Notes: a model not told the origin generated them from the sequence alone. 36,842 bases of DNA from CAIPAT01 sp041665605 (GCA_041665605.1 JBAYIO010000057.1:1-36842), one strand, 5' to 3'. Counted from the stretch's first letter, positions 17,006 to 26,009 are shown. Numbers and translations are program-made.

Positions 17006-17513
17006 GGTGTCCAAATGAGGGTGCGCGGTGTCCAGAATGGTTTTGTTGCACTGCCGTCCGTGTCGGACGGTGTTGTCTAAAATGAGGGTATGTGGTGTCC
17101 AAAATGGTTATGTTGCATTGCCGTCCGTGTCGGGCGTGGCTGTCTAAAATGAGGGTATGTGGTGTCCAGAATGGTTTTGTCGCATTGCCGTCCGTGTCGG
17201 ACGGGGCTGTCCAAAATGAGGGAGCGCGGTGTCCAGAATGGTTATGTTGTATTGCCGTCCGTGTCGGGCGGTGCTGTCCAAAATGAGGGGGCGCGGTGTC
17301 CAGAATGGTTATGTTGTATTGCCGTCCGTGTCTGACAGTGCTGTCTAAAATGAGGGTGCGCGGTGTCCAGAATGGTTTTGCTGCATTGCCGTCCGTGTCG
17401 GACGGGGCTGTCCAAAATGAGGGAGCGCAGTGTCCAGAATGATTTTGCTGCATTGCCGTCCGTGTCGGACGGCACTGTCTAAAATGAGGGAGCGCGGTGT
17501 CCAAAATGGTTAT
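17006..17513. repeat. 67-bp tandem repeat array, seven copies of a hairpin-containing core
   Basis: The core CCGTCCG-TGT-CGGACGG recurs at 17054, 17121, 17188, 17255, 17322, 17389 and 17456, an exact 67-bp period. Four copies (1, 3, 6, 7) have a perfect 7-bp stem. Copies 2, 4 and 5 have one or more stem changes, and copy 4 still pairs through G-U. Between cores lie conserved TGTCTAAAATGAGGG and GTGTCCAGAATGGTT blocks. A partial unit precedes the first core. As 67 is not a multiple of three, open frames across it cycle through all three frames and show a 67-residue pseudo-repeat. Confidence 0.95.
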
Positions 17514-17540
17514 GGCAGCTCATTGGACCAATTAGCTGCC
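17514..17540. promoter_or_regulatory. 27-bp near-perfect palindrome
   Basis: GGCAGCTCATTGG-A-CCAATTAGCTGCC pairs at 12 of 13 positions around a single central base. It sits directly at the end of the tandem array and 121 bp before the GH36-like gene. It could be an operator or the terminal structure of the repeat element; there is no T-run for termination. Confidence 0.5.
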
Positions 17541-17661
17541 AGGACTGGAATTACAATAAAAGGTTAATAAAAATTGGAAGAGTCATTGAAAAATGCCGCA
17601 AAATTCCTAAGTTAGTTAATTCAGGTTTTCTGCAAATAACTTTAACAAGATCAGGATAATT

Positions 17662-20166
17662 ATGAAAACTCAAAATAAATGGCTGGCAATCAGCGTTTCA
17701 GGAAATGCTCTGCAAGTGACTGACAGGCAGTCCGGCGAGATACTGGAACTGGCGTGGCCGGCGGCGGCATTGAGCATCGGCGGCAAACGAATCGAAGCGG
17801 AGAAAGCCATTGACAAACCGCTGATTACCGGCACGGGCATCAGCCAGAGCTTTGCGGGCAAAGGGCTGGAATTCAAAGTCACGTTAAAACTGGCGGACGG
17901 CTGCTGGTTTAAAAAGCGGGTGGACATCACCGCCAAAAACATATTGCCGGTTCCGGATTATGTGGAAGTTGACAGCCAGTTGCTGGATGACAAACTGGAA
18001 CTCTGCGGCTACCGCGCCGCGACATTGCCGGCAAAGCAGACTCACGGCGAAGAGGAAGGCATCGGCAGAATGCCCGGTTGCGGTTATCCGCTCATCGGGA
18101 AAAAATACTTTACCGGTCTGGAACATCCCGCCGGATTCAATCTTCCGGAAAAGGCGAAAAAAGGCACGTCATTCAAGTTGCTGCATTATCCGCAGTGGCA
18201 CGGGAAACGGCTGGAGACGGTGGAAGCGGTGTTCGGCTGGAGCGGCAATCCCCGCGCCGGCTTCTTTGATTACCTCAACACTGTCCGGATTTCGCCGCTG
18301 AAAAAGCCGCTGGTGTCCTTCTGCACGTTCTGGGCGGACCCCTATATCGGCAATTACGAATATGCCGTCAGTTATGAAAATTATGTGAGCTTTTTCAAGG
18401 CATTCGCCAAATTTGACCTGATTCCCGACGTGTTCACGCTGGATGCCGGCTGGAATGACCGCCAGTCGGTTTTCCAGGCCAAGGAATCGGTAGGCCGCGA
18501 CAAAGGGCTGAAAAAGCTTGCCGGGATAGTCGAAGACATCGGCGCTAAAATCAGCCTGTGGCTGTCCCATAACGGACCGATGGGCATCAGTCCGGAATAC
18601 ATGACGCAAAATGGAATGGAAGTCGGCAGCGGCGACAGCGCCGCCTATTGCGGCAAAGGCTACGGCATCATGGTTGACAAGAAGTTCGGCATGATGCTCG
18701 AAGAGCGTTTCCGCGAACTCATCAGCAAAATCGGTGCGGTGCACTTTAAGATAGACTGGGATAACGAATGCGCGACCAACCCCGCCATGAAAGAACGCTA
18801 TCCGACCGTAAACCATGTCCGCCAGGCCTCGATGAATGTGATGTTCGCCATCGATAAAGCCATGCGCAGACAGAACCCGGCCATCATTACCCGCAACGGC
18901 TGGTGGACTTCGCCCTGGTGGCTTTGTCATGCCAATCACTTGTGGCTGTCAGACAGCGGAGATTCGGAGTACACCTCATTTCCGTCAAAGAGCCAGCGCG
19001 ACAGTTCAACCACGCACCGGGATATCATGTATTACAACATCCTGCAGCGGGATAAAAGCGCATTGCCGCTGGATTGCTTTGACAACCATGAATTTCCGGA
19101 CGCGATGCGCAACCCGTTCGTTGAAGAACCCGGTCTCTGGACCAATGCATTGTGGATGTCGTTCATGCGCGGCAGCACCTATATGGCCTATACCCTCCAG
19201 CCCGAAAAACTTGAGGAATGGCAGGCGGACAGTTTCCGCCGGATCATGGCATTCTGCCGGAAAAACGCCAGGCATATTTTTGTCAGTAACGGCAGGATGA
19301 TTCTCGGCAATCCGAACAAAGGCGAAATCTACGGATTCGTCCAGCCCGGCAAAGATGAAAGCTGGTGCATCATCCGCAACCCGTCCCCGGTTCCGCAGGT
19401 CGTGAATTTCAAGAGCGGCGAAATTGCGGACCATAAAGTAAAGACGGTTTACCAGTTCTATCCCCATTACGAATTCATGAACCCGGACAGCAGCATCACC
19501 CTGCTGGCGCATGAGGTCAAAGTACTGATTCTCAGTTCCAAAAGCATCAAGCCGGTCTTCCCGTACTCCTACATGACGGAGAAGAACGGCAAAAAATATG
19601 AATACCGCTTTCCGGCTTCACTGAGCGTAAATGACAAAGTCAGGCCCTGTGTCGAGCAGATCTATCAGGAGCCTGAATTGAAAGCCGCGGTCAGCGGCAA
19701 AGAAACCGCGGCTCATTCGTTGAAAGTTTACTTCTCAATGAAAGTTCCATATCGTCTGCGGGATTTCGAACTCCAGTTCAGGATAAAAACCCCCAATCCG
19801 GAAAAAGTGCAGATCAAACTGTTCAATTCCAGATATCCCAATGCGGAAGGTTCATGTTATGCGATCCCGGTGACGGAAATCCCCTGGAATCAGCCGGGAT
19901 ACGGCGAAGCGAGGAACCAGTGGCCGGATATTGACCGGAACCAGAAATTCTTTGCCGCGCGGGTGGCGGACGGCGGCGAAGCCTTTTACCGCCTGATTCT
20001 CAGCGGCATTGACCCGCGGAACGCCGGCATCGAAGTGTGGGCCGCCGGTTATGAAGCACCGTCAAGAGGCTCCATCCTGATTGATAAGGCACCGCATGCG
20101 TTCGGGCAATGTCTGCCTTGCCAGTTCCCGAAAGGTTTCGGCAGGGCAATCCGGATCGAGCTCTGA
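17662..20166 (+). CDS. GH36-like glycosidase (alpha-galactosidase/clan GH-D type)
   Basis: 834 residues, no signal peptide, ribosome site AGGATAATT before the ATG. An N-terminal beta-sandwich (~1-210) precedes a TIM barrel (~220-560). FKIDWDNE places the likely nucleophile D365, and LSDSGDSEY (D431/D434) the acid/base region, as in GH36/GH27. Aromatic residues (NGWWTSPWW) line the substrate area. A C-terminal beta domain (~600-834) follows. No strict melibiase signature beyond these motifs is visible, so specificity is open. The methyltransferase downstream starts 77 bp later and may be co-transcribed. Confidence 0.75.
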   Translation: MKTQNKWLAISVSGNALQVTDRQSGEILELAWPAAALSIGGKRIEAEKAIDKPLITGTGISQSFAGKGLEFKVTLKLADGCWFKKRVDITAKNILPVPDYVEVDSQLLDDKLELCGYRAATLPAKQTHGEEEGIGRMPGCGYPLIGKKYFTGLEHPAGFNLPEKAKKGTSFKLLHYPQWHGKRLETVEAVFGWSGNPRAGFFDYLNTVRISPLKKPLVSFCTFWADPYIGNYEYAVSYENYVSFFKAFAKFDLIPDVFTLDAGWNDRQSVFQAKESVGRDKGLKKLAGIVEDIGAKISLWLSHNGPMGISPEYMTQNGMEVGSGDSAAYCGKGYGIMVDKKFGMMLEERFRELISKIGAVHFKIDWDNECATNPAMKERYPTVNHVRQASMNVMFAIDKAMRRQNPAIITRNGWWTSPWWLCHANHLWLSDSGDSEYTSFPSKSQRDSSTTHRDIMYYNILQRDKSALPLDCFDNHEFPDAMRNPFVEEPGLWTNALWMSFMRGSTYMAYTLQPEKLEEWQADSFRRIMAFCRKNARHIFVSNGRMILGNPNKGEIYGFVQPGKDESWCIIRNPSPVPQVVNFKSGEIADHKVKTVYQFYPHYEFMNPDSSITLLAHEVKVLILSSKSIKPVFPYSYMTEKNGKKYEYRFPASLSVNDKVRPCVEQIYQEPELKAAVSGKETAAHSLKVYFSMKVPYRLRDFELQFRIKTPNPEKVQIKLFNSRYPNAEGSCYAIPVTEIPWNQPGYGEARNQWPDIDRNQKFFAARVADGGEAFYRLILSGIDPRNAGIEVWAAGYEAPSRGSILIDKAPHAFGQCLPCQFPKGFGRAIRIEL

Positions 20167-20243
20167 GAAGTGCGGTTGCGGACTTGAAAATACCGCAATT
20201 GCCATATATTTTGAGGAAACACATAAAGCAGACAGGAAAAACG

Positions 20244-20903
20244 ATGGCACGAAAGTCAGTTTTGTTTAAACTTCCGGAAGAGCATGTCTATATGCCGGTG
20301 ACGCGCTATGACGATCCGCTGCGCTATTATTATAAACCGCTAATCGGCAAACTTTATGTAAAACGGCTTCAGGACGGGCTGTCCATGCTGACGCCGCCGT
20401 ATGAGCGCGTGCTGGATTTCGGCTATGGCAGCGGCCTGCTGTTCAACACCCTCGCGGAAATCAGCAGGGAACTGCACGGCATTGATATCCTGTCCGACGC
20501 CAAAATCCTCACGGAAATACTGGACCGGCAGAATATTAAAGCGCAACTGAAGCAGGAAGACATCCTGAAGGCGGGTTACCCGGACGGGCATTTCGACGTG
20601 ATTGTCGCTTTTTCCGTTTTTGAGCATATCCGCGACTTCGACCCCATCCTTAAAGAGATGCAGCGCATCCTGAAGCCCGGCGGCCAGTTGCTGATCGGCA
20701 TGCCCAGCGTGAACAGAGTCATGCCGTGGCTGTTCAAAGCTATCGGATTCAATAATATTGATGACCTCCATGTCACCAATCACCGTTCAGTATTGAAGTC
20801 GGCAAAAAAGTATTTCAAGCTTAAACATTATAAGCGGCTGCCGTCATTTCTGCCCGACCGCTGCTGTCTGTATTTTAATATGCTGCTGGAAAAACAATCA
20901 TAA
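20244..20903 (+). CDS. SAM-dependent class I methyltransferase
   Basis: About 219 residues from the ATG at 20244. An upstream in-frame ATG at 20109 would overlap the glycosidase by 58 bp and read a low-quality leader, so I prefer 20244. Motif I is VLDFGYGSGLLFNTL; DGHFDVIVAFSVFEHIRD and MQRILKPGGQLLIGMP are motifs II-III of Methyltransf_11/25-type enzymes. The substrate cannot be told from sequence. It is followed 14 bp later by recO, which suggests an operon but no functional link. Confidence 0.85.
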   Translation: MARKSVLFKLPEEHVYMPVTRYDDPLRYYYKPLIGKLYVKRLQDGLSMLTPPYERVLDFGYGSGLLFNTLAEISRELHGIDILSDAKILTEILDRQNIKAQLKQEDILKAGYPDGHFDVIVAFSVFEHIRDFDPILKEMQRILKPGGQLLIGMPSVNRVMPWLFKAIGFNNIDDLHVTNHRSVLKSAKKYFKLKHYKRLPSFLPDRCCLYFNMLLEKQS

Positions 20904-20917
20904 ACCCGGGTTGAAAC

Positions 20918-21580
20918 ATGAGTCTGATTACAACCAGTCTGATAGTGCTGCGCAAAACGCCATATATGGAAACCAGCCTGATCGTCAGCGGCTTGAGCCC
21001 GGATTTCGGCAAGCTTGATCTGCTGGCCAAAGGCGAGCTGAAACTCAGCACAAAAAAATATCCGGTGATAGACCTTTTCAGGGAAATCCAGGTGTCATTT
21101 CACGAGAGCCAGAATTCCACGCTGCATAACATGACCACGGCGGAACTGATTGCGGAGCACGACAATATTGCCGAAGTCCCGGAAAATTTTCTGCTCGCCA
21201 ATAAGCTGGGCAATTTTCTCCTAGCCAATACGCAGCCGGATCTGCCCTGTCCCCAGACCAGCATTGTGCTGGGCAATGTTCTCGTTCATCTCAGCCCCGC
21301 CGGCAATGAAGGGCTGATCAGACAGAGATTCTTCGGGCAGTTATGGAACAGGCTTCATTGCTCGGTGATTTTAAAAATGGGTTATCTTCACGAGAACGGT
21401 TTCATGCCGGACATGCTCTGCGATGATGAAGCTAAAAATTATGAGCAGCAGTTGTTCATCGAGCAGGTGGTCGAAGCTGGAATCGGTGACATGGCGCTGC
21501 CGGAAAGAGCCAATAAATACTGGTTGCAGCTCGACAAATGGCTGGATTCCATCTGTGAATACCATGAACTGAAGTTATGA
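20918..21580 (+). CDS. recO: DNA repair protein RecO
   Basis: 220 residues. The N-terminal OB-fold reads LITTSLIVLRKTPYMETSL followed by SGLSPDFGKLDLLAKGELK, the standard RecO opening (Glu in PYMETS, then the GKLDLLAKG strand). The helical C-terminal part ends with GDMALPERANKYWLQLDKW. RecO binds ssDNA and, with RecR, loads RecA on SSB-coated gaps. The four-cysteine zinc cluster of some RecOs is not evident. The gene lies 14 bp after the methyltransferase and 115 bp before glyS. Confidence 0.8.
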   Translation: MSLITTSLIVLRKTPYMETSLIVSGLSPDFGKLDLLAKGELKLSTKKYPVIDLFREIQVSFHESQNSTLHNMTTAELIAEHDNIAEVPENFLLANKLGNFLLANTQPDLPCPQTSIVLGNVLVHLSPAGNEGLIRQRFFGQLWNRLHCSVILKMGYLHENGFMPDMLCDDEAKNYEQQLFIEQVVEAGIGDMALPERANKYWLQLDKWLDSICEYHELKL

Positions 21581-21695
21581 AGATTGAACTCTTTCTTGCT
21601 GTTTTTCCGCCGGGAAAGTTGCGGTTTTGAATCTGTTGCTGTATATTAGCGCTTTTGAAAATATAAACCTCATATTATGGAGATAATTAAAACTT

Positions 21696-23024
21696 ATGAC
21701 AGTTGATCACAAAAATCCTGAACTCATGGAGAAGATAGTTTCGCTGTGCAAACGCCGCGGCATAATTTTTCAAAGCTCGGAAATATACGGCGGCATCAAC
21801 GGCTTCTGGGACTACGGCCCGTACGGCAGCCGGATGAAACGCGCGGTTGAGCAGTTGTGGTGGAGCGAGATGGTCGAGACGCGTCACAACGTCGAAGGCC
21901 TGGACTCGACCATCATCTGCCATCCCCGCGTCTGGAAAGCCTCCGGTCATCTGGATAAATTCGGCGACCTGATGTGCGACTGCCGTTCCTGCAAGGCCCG
22001 TCATCGCGTAGACCAGATGGAAGACCAGGCCGTCTGCCCGAACTGCGGGTCAAAGGATTTGACCGAGCCCCGTGAATTCAATCTGATGATGAAAACTTAC
22101 GTCGGCCCGGTGTCTGACGAAGAACATACCGCTTATCTGCGGGCGGAAACCTGCCAGCCGATATTCGTCGATTTCAATCAGGTCAGAGTCGCCACCCGTC
22201 AGAAGCTGCCGTTCGGCATCGCTCAGATCGGCAAGGCGTTCCGGAATGAAATCAATCCGCGTAACTTCATCTTCCGCTCCCGCGAGTTCACCCAGATGGA
22301 AATGGAGTTCTTCTGCGAAGACGCCGAGTCCATGGAGTGGTTCAACTACTGGAAAGGCGAACGCATCAAGTATTATCGCGAAAAACTGAAATTCACTGAA
22401 GACATAATGCGCATTTACGAACATGAAAAGCTGGCGCATTACGCCAAAGCGGCGATTGATATTGAGTTCCTGTTCCCGTTCGGCTGGGGCGAACTCGAAG
22501 GCGTGCATCACCGCGGCACCTGGGATATGTCGCGTCACCAGGAATTCTCCGGCATCGATTTGCAGTATATTGACCATGACAACAACCGCAAAATCACCCC
22601 GACGATTATCGAAACCTCGGTCGGGCTTGACCGCACCATGCTTGCGCTGATCTGCAATGCCTACGATGAAGACACCGCCGACACCAAAAAGGAAGGTCAG
22701 GAAACCGATGTCCGCGTCGTCCTGCGCCTGCCGGCCAAAGTCGCGCCGGTTCAAGTCGCGATCCTGCCGCTGTCAAAGAAGCTTGCCGAAGGCGCGGATA
22801 ACCTCTATAAAGACCTGAGCCGCAGATTCCGCTGTGAATATGACGAAACCGGCAGCATCGGCAAACGCTACCGCCGCCAGGACGAAATAGGCACTCCGTA
22901 CTGCATAACTTTTGACTTCGAATCCTCCCAGGACAATGCCGTGACCATCCGCGAGCGCGATTCCATGAATCAGGAAAGAGTAAACGTAACACAGCTCAGA
23001 GAGTACTTCGATACGCATATTTAA
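21696..23024 (+). CDS. glyS: Glycyl-tRNA synthetase, single-chain (alpha2, GlyQS-type)
   Basis: 442 residues, class II synthetase. The N-terminus FQSSEIYGGINGFWDYGPYG is the glycine-specific signature. A zinc-type cluster follows (C94, C96, C99, then C114 and C117). Motif 2 is FRNEINPRNFIFRSREFTQ (~182-200), motif 3 ETSVGLDRTMLAL (~307-319), and the C-terminal anticodon-binding domain starts near 355 (APVQVAILPLSKK). It is shorter than eukaryotic enzymes but normal for bacterial dimeric GlyRS. The strong ribosome site TATGGAGATAATT precedes the start after a 115-bp gap. Confidence 0.97.
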   Translation: MTVDHKNPELMEKIVSLCKRRGIIFQSSEIYGGINGFWDYGPYGSRMKRAVEQLWWSEMVETRHNVEGLDSTIICHPRVWKASGHLDKFGDLMCDCRSCKARHRVDQMEDQAVCPNCGSKDLTEPREFNLMMKTYVGPVSDEEHTAYLRAETCQPIFVDFNQVRVATRQKLPFGIAQIGKAFRNEINPRNFIFRSREFTQMEMEFFCEDAESMEWFNYWKGERIKYYREKLKFTEDIMRIYEHEKLAHYAKAAIDIEFLFPFGWGELEGVHHRGTWDMSRHQEFSGIDLQYIDHDNNRKITPTIIETSVGLDRTMLALICNAYDEDTADTKKEGQETDVRVVLRLPAKVAPVQVAILPLSKKLAEGADNLYKDLSRRFRCEYDETGSIGKRYRRQDEIGTPYCITFDFESSQDNAVTIRERDSMNQERVNVTQLREYFDTHI

Positions 23025-23052
23025 TGACTTTAAAAACGTCGGGGGATGAGTA

Positions 23053-23262
23053 ATGCTGCAGAAACTTACATGGCTCCAGCGCCTGTTGAAGGCCTCTCAT
23101 AAAAAGGTTTTCCTTTTCATCCTTATGTTTTCCATCCTGGTGTTATTGATTATTGGTATCCTGATTACGCTCTGGTATACTTTCGGCGAAAAAATTGAAA
23201 AAGGCGGTGAAGTGCCGGCTTACGTTTCAACCGCCGTTTTCGACAGTAAGGGGATATGTTAA
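23053..23262 (+). CDS. Small single-TM membrane protein
   Basis: 69 residues: a basic N-terminus (QKLTWLQRLLKASHKK), one TM helix at ~19-43 (FLFILMFSILVLLIIGILIT), and a short polar tail. A GGGGGATGAG ribosome site lies just upstream, and the stop at 23260-23262 is one base before the ATG of the aldo/keto reductase, an operon-like arrangement. No family is recognised. Confidence 0.55.
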   Translation: MLQKLTWLQRLLKASHKKVFLFILMFSILVLLIIGILITLWYTFGEKIEKGGEVPAYVSTAVFDSKGIC

Positions 23263-23263
23263 A

Positions 23264-24394
23264 ATGAGATATTCAGCGTTTGGTAAAACCGGCAAAATGG
23301 TCTCCGCCATCGGATTCGGCGGGATGCGTTTCGATCTGACCCAAACTGCTGAAGCCAATGCCGATCTGGTCAAGTATGCGTTCGACAAAGGCATCAACTA
23401 CTTCGACACCGCTCCCGGTTATTGCGACGACAAGAGCGAAGAACTTTTTGGAATCGGATTCAGGAAGCTGCCTCGCGATAAGTATTTTGTGGCCACCAAG
23501 CTCATGCCGGTCCATGTTGCAAACGAGCTGGAAGCCTATGAGAAAGTGAAAAAGTCCGTCGAACGCATGGGGGTGGAGTATATTGATTTCTTCCATGTCT
23601 GGTGTATCCGCCGGATGGAGCATTTCGATCTGGCTATGAACGGAGGCCTGTATAATGCACTGCTCAAATGCAAAGCCGAAGGATTAATCAAACATATCTG
23701 TTTCTCTTCGCATCAGGAAGGCGCCGGGGTCCGCAAAGTCGTCGAATCCGGACTTTTCGAAGGCGTTCTGCTGGGAGTGAATATCCTGAACTTCCCATAC
23801 CGCCGGGATGGAGTACTTGCCGCCAAAGAGCACGGTCTCGGCGTTGTAGCCATGAACCCGCTCGCAGGCGGGCTTATTCCTAAAAACGAGGACAAGCTGC
23901 AATTTCTCGCTTCGCCGGGCGAAACCCCGACCGAAGCCGCCTTGCGCTTTCTGGTCGCCAACCCGGACATTACTGTAGCGCTGAACGGATTCACCACCAC
24001 TGAACACATCGACACCGCCTGCCGGGTTGCCGATGCCGAACCGATGACTGAAGAGGATATCGCCAGAATTAAAGCGCACATCTCCAGAAATATGACCAGG
24101 ATATGCACTGCCTGCGGTTACTGCGAGGAGTGTCCTGAGAACATTCCGATTCCGGCATATATGCAGATTTATAACGACAAAGCTGTTTTCGGCAAAACAG
24201 ACGAGGAAATGATCAGTTCCATGAAGTTCCACCATGACTGGGGCCTGCTGGTGGAACCGCGCGGCAGCGCCGCCGCCTGCATCGCCTGCGGCAGATGCGA
24301 AGAATCCTGTACTCAGCACCTGGACATCATGACCCGGCTCCGGGAAATAGCCGAGTGGGAAGCGAAGTCACAGGAACTTAATAAGGTAAAATGA
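23264..24394 (+). CDS. Aldo/keto reductase with C-terminal 4Fe-4S ferredoxin-like domain
   Basis: 376 residues from ATG 23264, which has AAGGGG upstream; an in-frame upstream ATG at 23195 overlaps the small membrane gene and is less likely. The AKR tetrad is visible: D48 (YFDTA), Y53 (PGYCDD), K79 (ATKL), and the His in FFHVW. The C-terminal ~90 residues carry two cysteine clusters, ICTACGYCEECP (~281-292) and ACIACGRCEESC (~338-348), typical of the iron-sulfur AKR subgroup. It is probably a cytoplasmic oxidoreductase acting on a sugar or small carbonyl; the substrate is unknown. Confidence 0.9.
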   Translation: MRYSAFGKTGKMVSAIGFGGMRFDLTQTAEANADLVKYAFDKGINYFDTAPGYCDDKSEELFGIGFRKLPRDKYFVATKLMPVHVANELEAYEKVKKSVERMGVEYIDFFHVWCIRRMEHFDLAMNGGLYNALLKCKAEGLIKHICFSSHQEGAGVRKVVESGLFEGVLLGVNILNFPYRRDGVLAAKEHGLGVVAMNPLAGGLIPKNEDKLQFLASPGETPTEAALRFLVANPDITVALNGFTTTEHIDTACRVADAEPMTEEDIARIKAHISRNMTRICTACGYCEECPENIPIPAYMQIYNDKAVFGKTDEEMISSMKFHHDWGLLVEPRGSAAACIACGRCEESCTQHLDIMTRLREIAEWEAKSQELNKVK

Positions 24395-24420
24395 TCCAAT
24401 AATATACTCAGAGGTTTATC

Positions 24421-25137
24421 ATGCAGGAAGAGCCGATTCATAGAAATAGTGTTTCCAGAATGCTGTTTATAAATTCCGGATTGTGGATGCTTTTATTCCT
24501 CTACAGCATGAAAGGAACCCTCGTCTTCGCCTGGATCATTAACTTTTTCTGCATGATCGGCATCATTGCGGTCACTTCATTCGGCATCGCGCTGGTTGAC
24601 ACCATGCTGCTGAAGAAAAGCATCAACCAATATGCCGGGTATCTGCTTTATATTTGCCCGAGTATGCTCGTTCTGATCGTGCTGCTGATTTTTCTGCCGG
24701 ATTTGCAATTGCCCGGGAAAAGCATCAATCTGCTGAAATCGCCCTCCGGACATTATGACCTGTCATTCCCGATTGAGGACACATACCGGCAGCTTACGAT
24801 CTCCAATCGGAAAGGCGCGATTGAATATCAGGGGGAAAAAATCGACATCAACAACGGCAACAGGCTTTATTGGATATGGGATTCCGGTGACAACGCCTGG
24901 GTATATGATTCCGGCAATCAGAATGTCTTCGTCTTTACGAAGAAAGCCGATAAATGGGAAAAATCCATGTGGGGCGTCGGCACCAGCAGAACCGGCGACG
25001 TGACTCTGGTTCCGCCCAAAGCCCTTTATCCGATTAAGGAAAGAGACAAGACCAGCGGCACCGCGATAATTATCAAACCGGCTTCCGATGGCAGCAAGCC
25101 TGCACCGGTTAAACCCGAGCCTGCCGAGAGCGAATAA
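24421..25137 (+). CDS. Membrane protein with soluble C-terminal domain
   Basis: 238 residues. Three TM helices occur in the first ~95 residues (LWMLLFLYSMKGTLVF; FFCMIGIIAVTSFGIALV; YLLYICPSMLVLIVLLIFL). A beta-rich domain follows (~110-215), ending in a Pro/Lys/Glu-rich tail (KPAPVKPEPAESE). Not recognised. Its 3' end overlaps the convergent hisA-like gene by 29 bp. Confidence 0.6.
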   Translation: MQEEPIHRNSVSRMLFINSGLWMLLFLYSMKGTLVFAWIINFFCMIGIIAVTSFGIALVDTMLLKKSINQYAGYLLYICPSMLVLIVLLIFLPDLQLPGKSINLLKSPSGHYDLSFPIEDTYRQLTISNRKGAIEYQGEKIDINNGNRLYWIWDSGDNAWVYDSGNQNVFVFTKKADKWEKSMWGVGTSRTGDVTLVPPKALYPIKERDKTSGTAIIIKPASDGSKPAPVKPEPAESE

Positions 25138-25879
25138 ATTCGACCACGTCCTGGTATTTCAGCGGTCCGCCGAAAATGTCCAGGGCTGAACCGATGGTGA
25201 AAGCCACCCTGCCGCGCCCTTTGTCATGGATGATTTTCACATCATCCAGCGATCTGATGCCGCCGGCATAAACTGAAGGTATCGGACAATGTTCCGCCAT
25301 TACTGACAGCAGCTTTTCATCAATGCCTGCCTGCCTGCCTTCAACGTCCACCGCATGAATCAGGAATTCGCAGCAGAATTCAGCCATAAAGCTCAATGTT
25401 CCGGCATTGACTTTCCAGTTGGTAAACTTCTGCCAGCGGTCGGTAACGATATAGTATTCGCCGTCCTTGCAGCGGCAGCTCAGATCCAGCACCAGACGCT
25501 CACGGCCCAGCAGCTTGAAGATCCGCTCCAGATTGGCCCTGTTGAGTTCGCCGTCCGCAAAAATATAGGAGGTCAGGATTACTTGCGAGGCTCCGGCATC
25601 CATCCAGTATTGAGCATTTTCCACCGTGATCCCGCCGCCGATTTGAAGTCCGCCGGGATAAGCGCCCAGCGCTTCCAGGGCGGCGGTCCCGTTGCCGGGG
25701 CCAAGCATGATTACATGTCCGCCGGTCAGGCCGTCGCGCTTGTACAACTCCGCAAAATATGCCGGGCCGTGCTCCGAAACAAAGTTCGTCTTTACGGTAC
25801 GGTCGTCATCCGTCAGGCTGGAGCCGACAATCTGCTTGACTTGGCCGCCATGCAGATCAATGCAGGGTCTGAATTCCAT
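25109..25879 (-). CDS. hisA: Eukaryote-type HisA (His6-like ProFAR isomerase)
   Basis: About 256 residues from the ATG at 25879, preceded by TAAGGTAAG. A longer in-frame start at 25957 adds 26 residues of unlikely sequence. RPCIDLHGGQVKQIVG puts catalytic D8 at the end of beta-1; LQIGGGITVENAQYW and YAGGIRSLDDVKII are the two phosphate-binding loops; LVLDLSCR supplies the second Asp. The insertion CKDGEYYIVTDRWQKFTNW and the FVSEHGPAYFAELY segment match yeast His6/plant HisA rather than ordinary bacterial HisA, as I recall them. It catalyses the fourth step of histidine synthesis. No other his gene is nearby. Confidence 0.8.
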   Translation of the reverse strand: MEFRPCIDLHGGQVKQIVGSSLTDDDRTVKTNFVSEHGPAYFAELYKRDGLTGGHVIMLGPGNGTAALEALGAYPGGLQIGGGITVENAQYWMDAGASQVILTSYIFADGELNRANLERIFKLLGRERLVLDLSCRCKDGEYYIVTDRWQKFTNWKVNAGTLSFMAEFCCEFLIHAVDVEGRQAGIDEKLLSVMAEHCPIPSVYAGGIRSLDDVKIIHDKGRGRVAFTIGSALDIFGGPLKYQDVVEFIRSRQARV

Positions 25880-25974
25880 CAATCTTACCTTATGTCTGTT
25901 AATATGTCTGTTGCTGCAGTCAATCCCGTAAGTTACAACAGGAAAAAGGTTATTCAACCTGTAAACCGGCTTTT

Positions 25975-26009
25975 AAAAAAAGTGGCGGGCAGTTGGGGAA
26001 CTGCCCGCC
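25975..26009 (-). terminator. Strong terminator for the mraZ operon
   Basis: GGCGGGCAGTT-GGGG-AACTGCCCGCC is a perfect 11-bp stem with a 4-nt loop. On the reverse strand it is followed by AC and seven Ts (complement of 25975-25981). It begins ~26 bp past the stop of the small gene at 26036. Confidence 0.9.

Noticed and set aside
16541..17080. 179-residue forward open frame in the long intergenic region
   Set aside because: Incoherent cysteine/arginine-rich composition, overlaps repeat modules, and comparable frames are open on both strands.
16995..17504. 169-residue reverse-strand open frame with repeated TDGNAAKPFWT-like motifs
   Set aside because: It is a by-product of the 67-bp array, which is stop-poor in every frame; the peptide repeats every 67 residues exactly as three units predict, and there is no supporting ribosome site.
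17006..17513. Possible CRISPR array
   Set aside because: The 67-bp units repeat along their whole length with no unique spacers, and no cas gene is present.
18169..18939. 256-residue reverse-strand open frame inside the GH36-like gene
   Set aside because: Antisense shadow across the catalytic domain of the forward gene.
20109..20243. Longer start for the methyltransferase
   Set aside because: Would overlap the preceding gene's coding end and adds residues unlike methyltransferase N-termini; the ATG at 20244 fits better.
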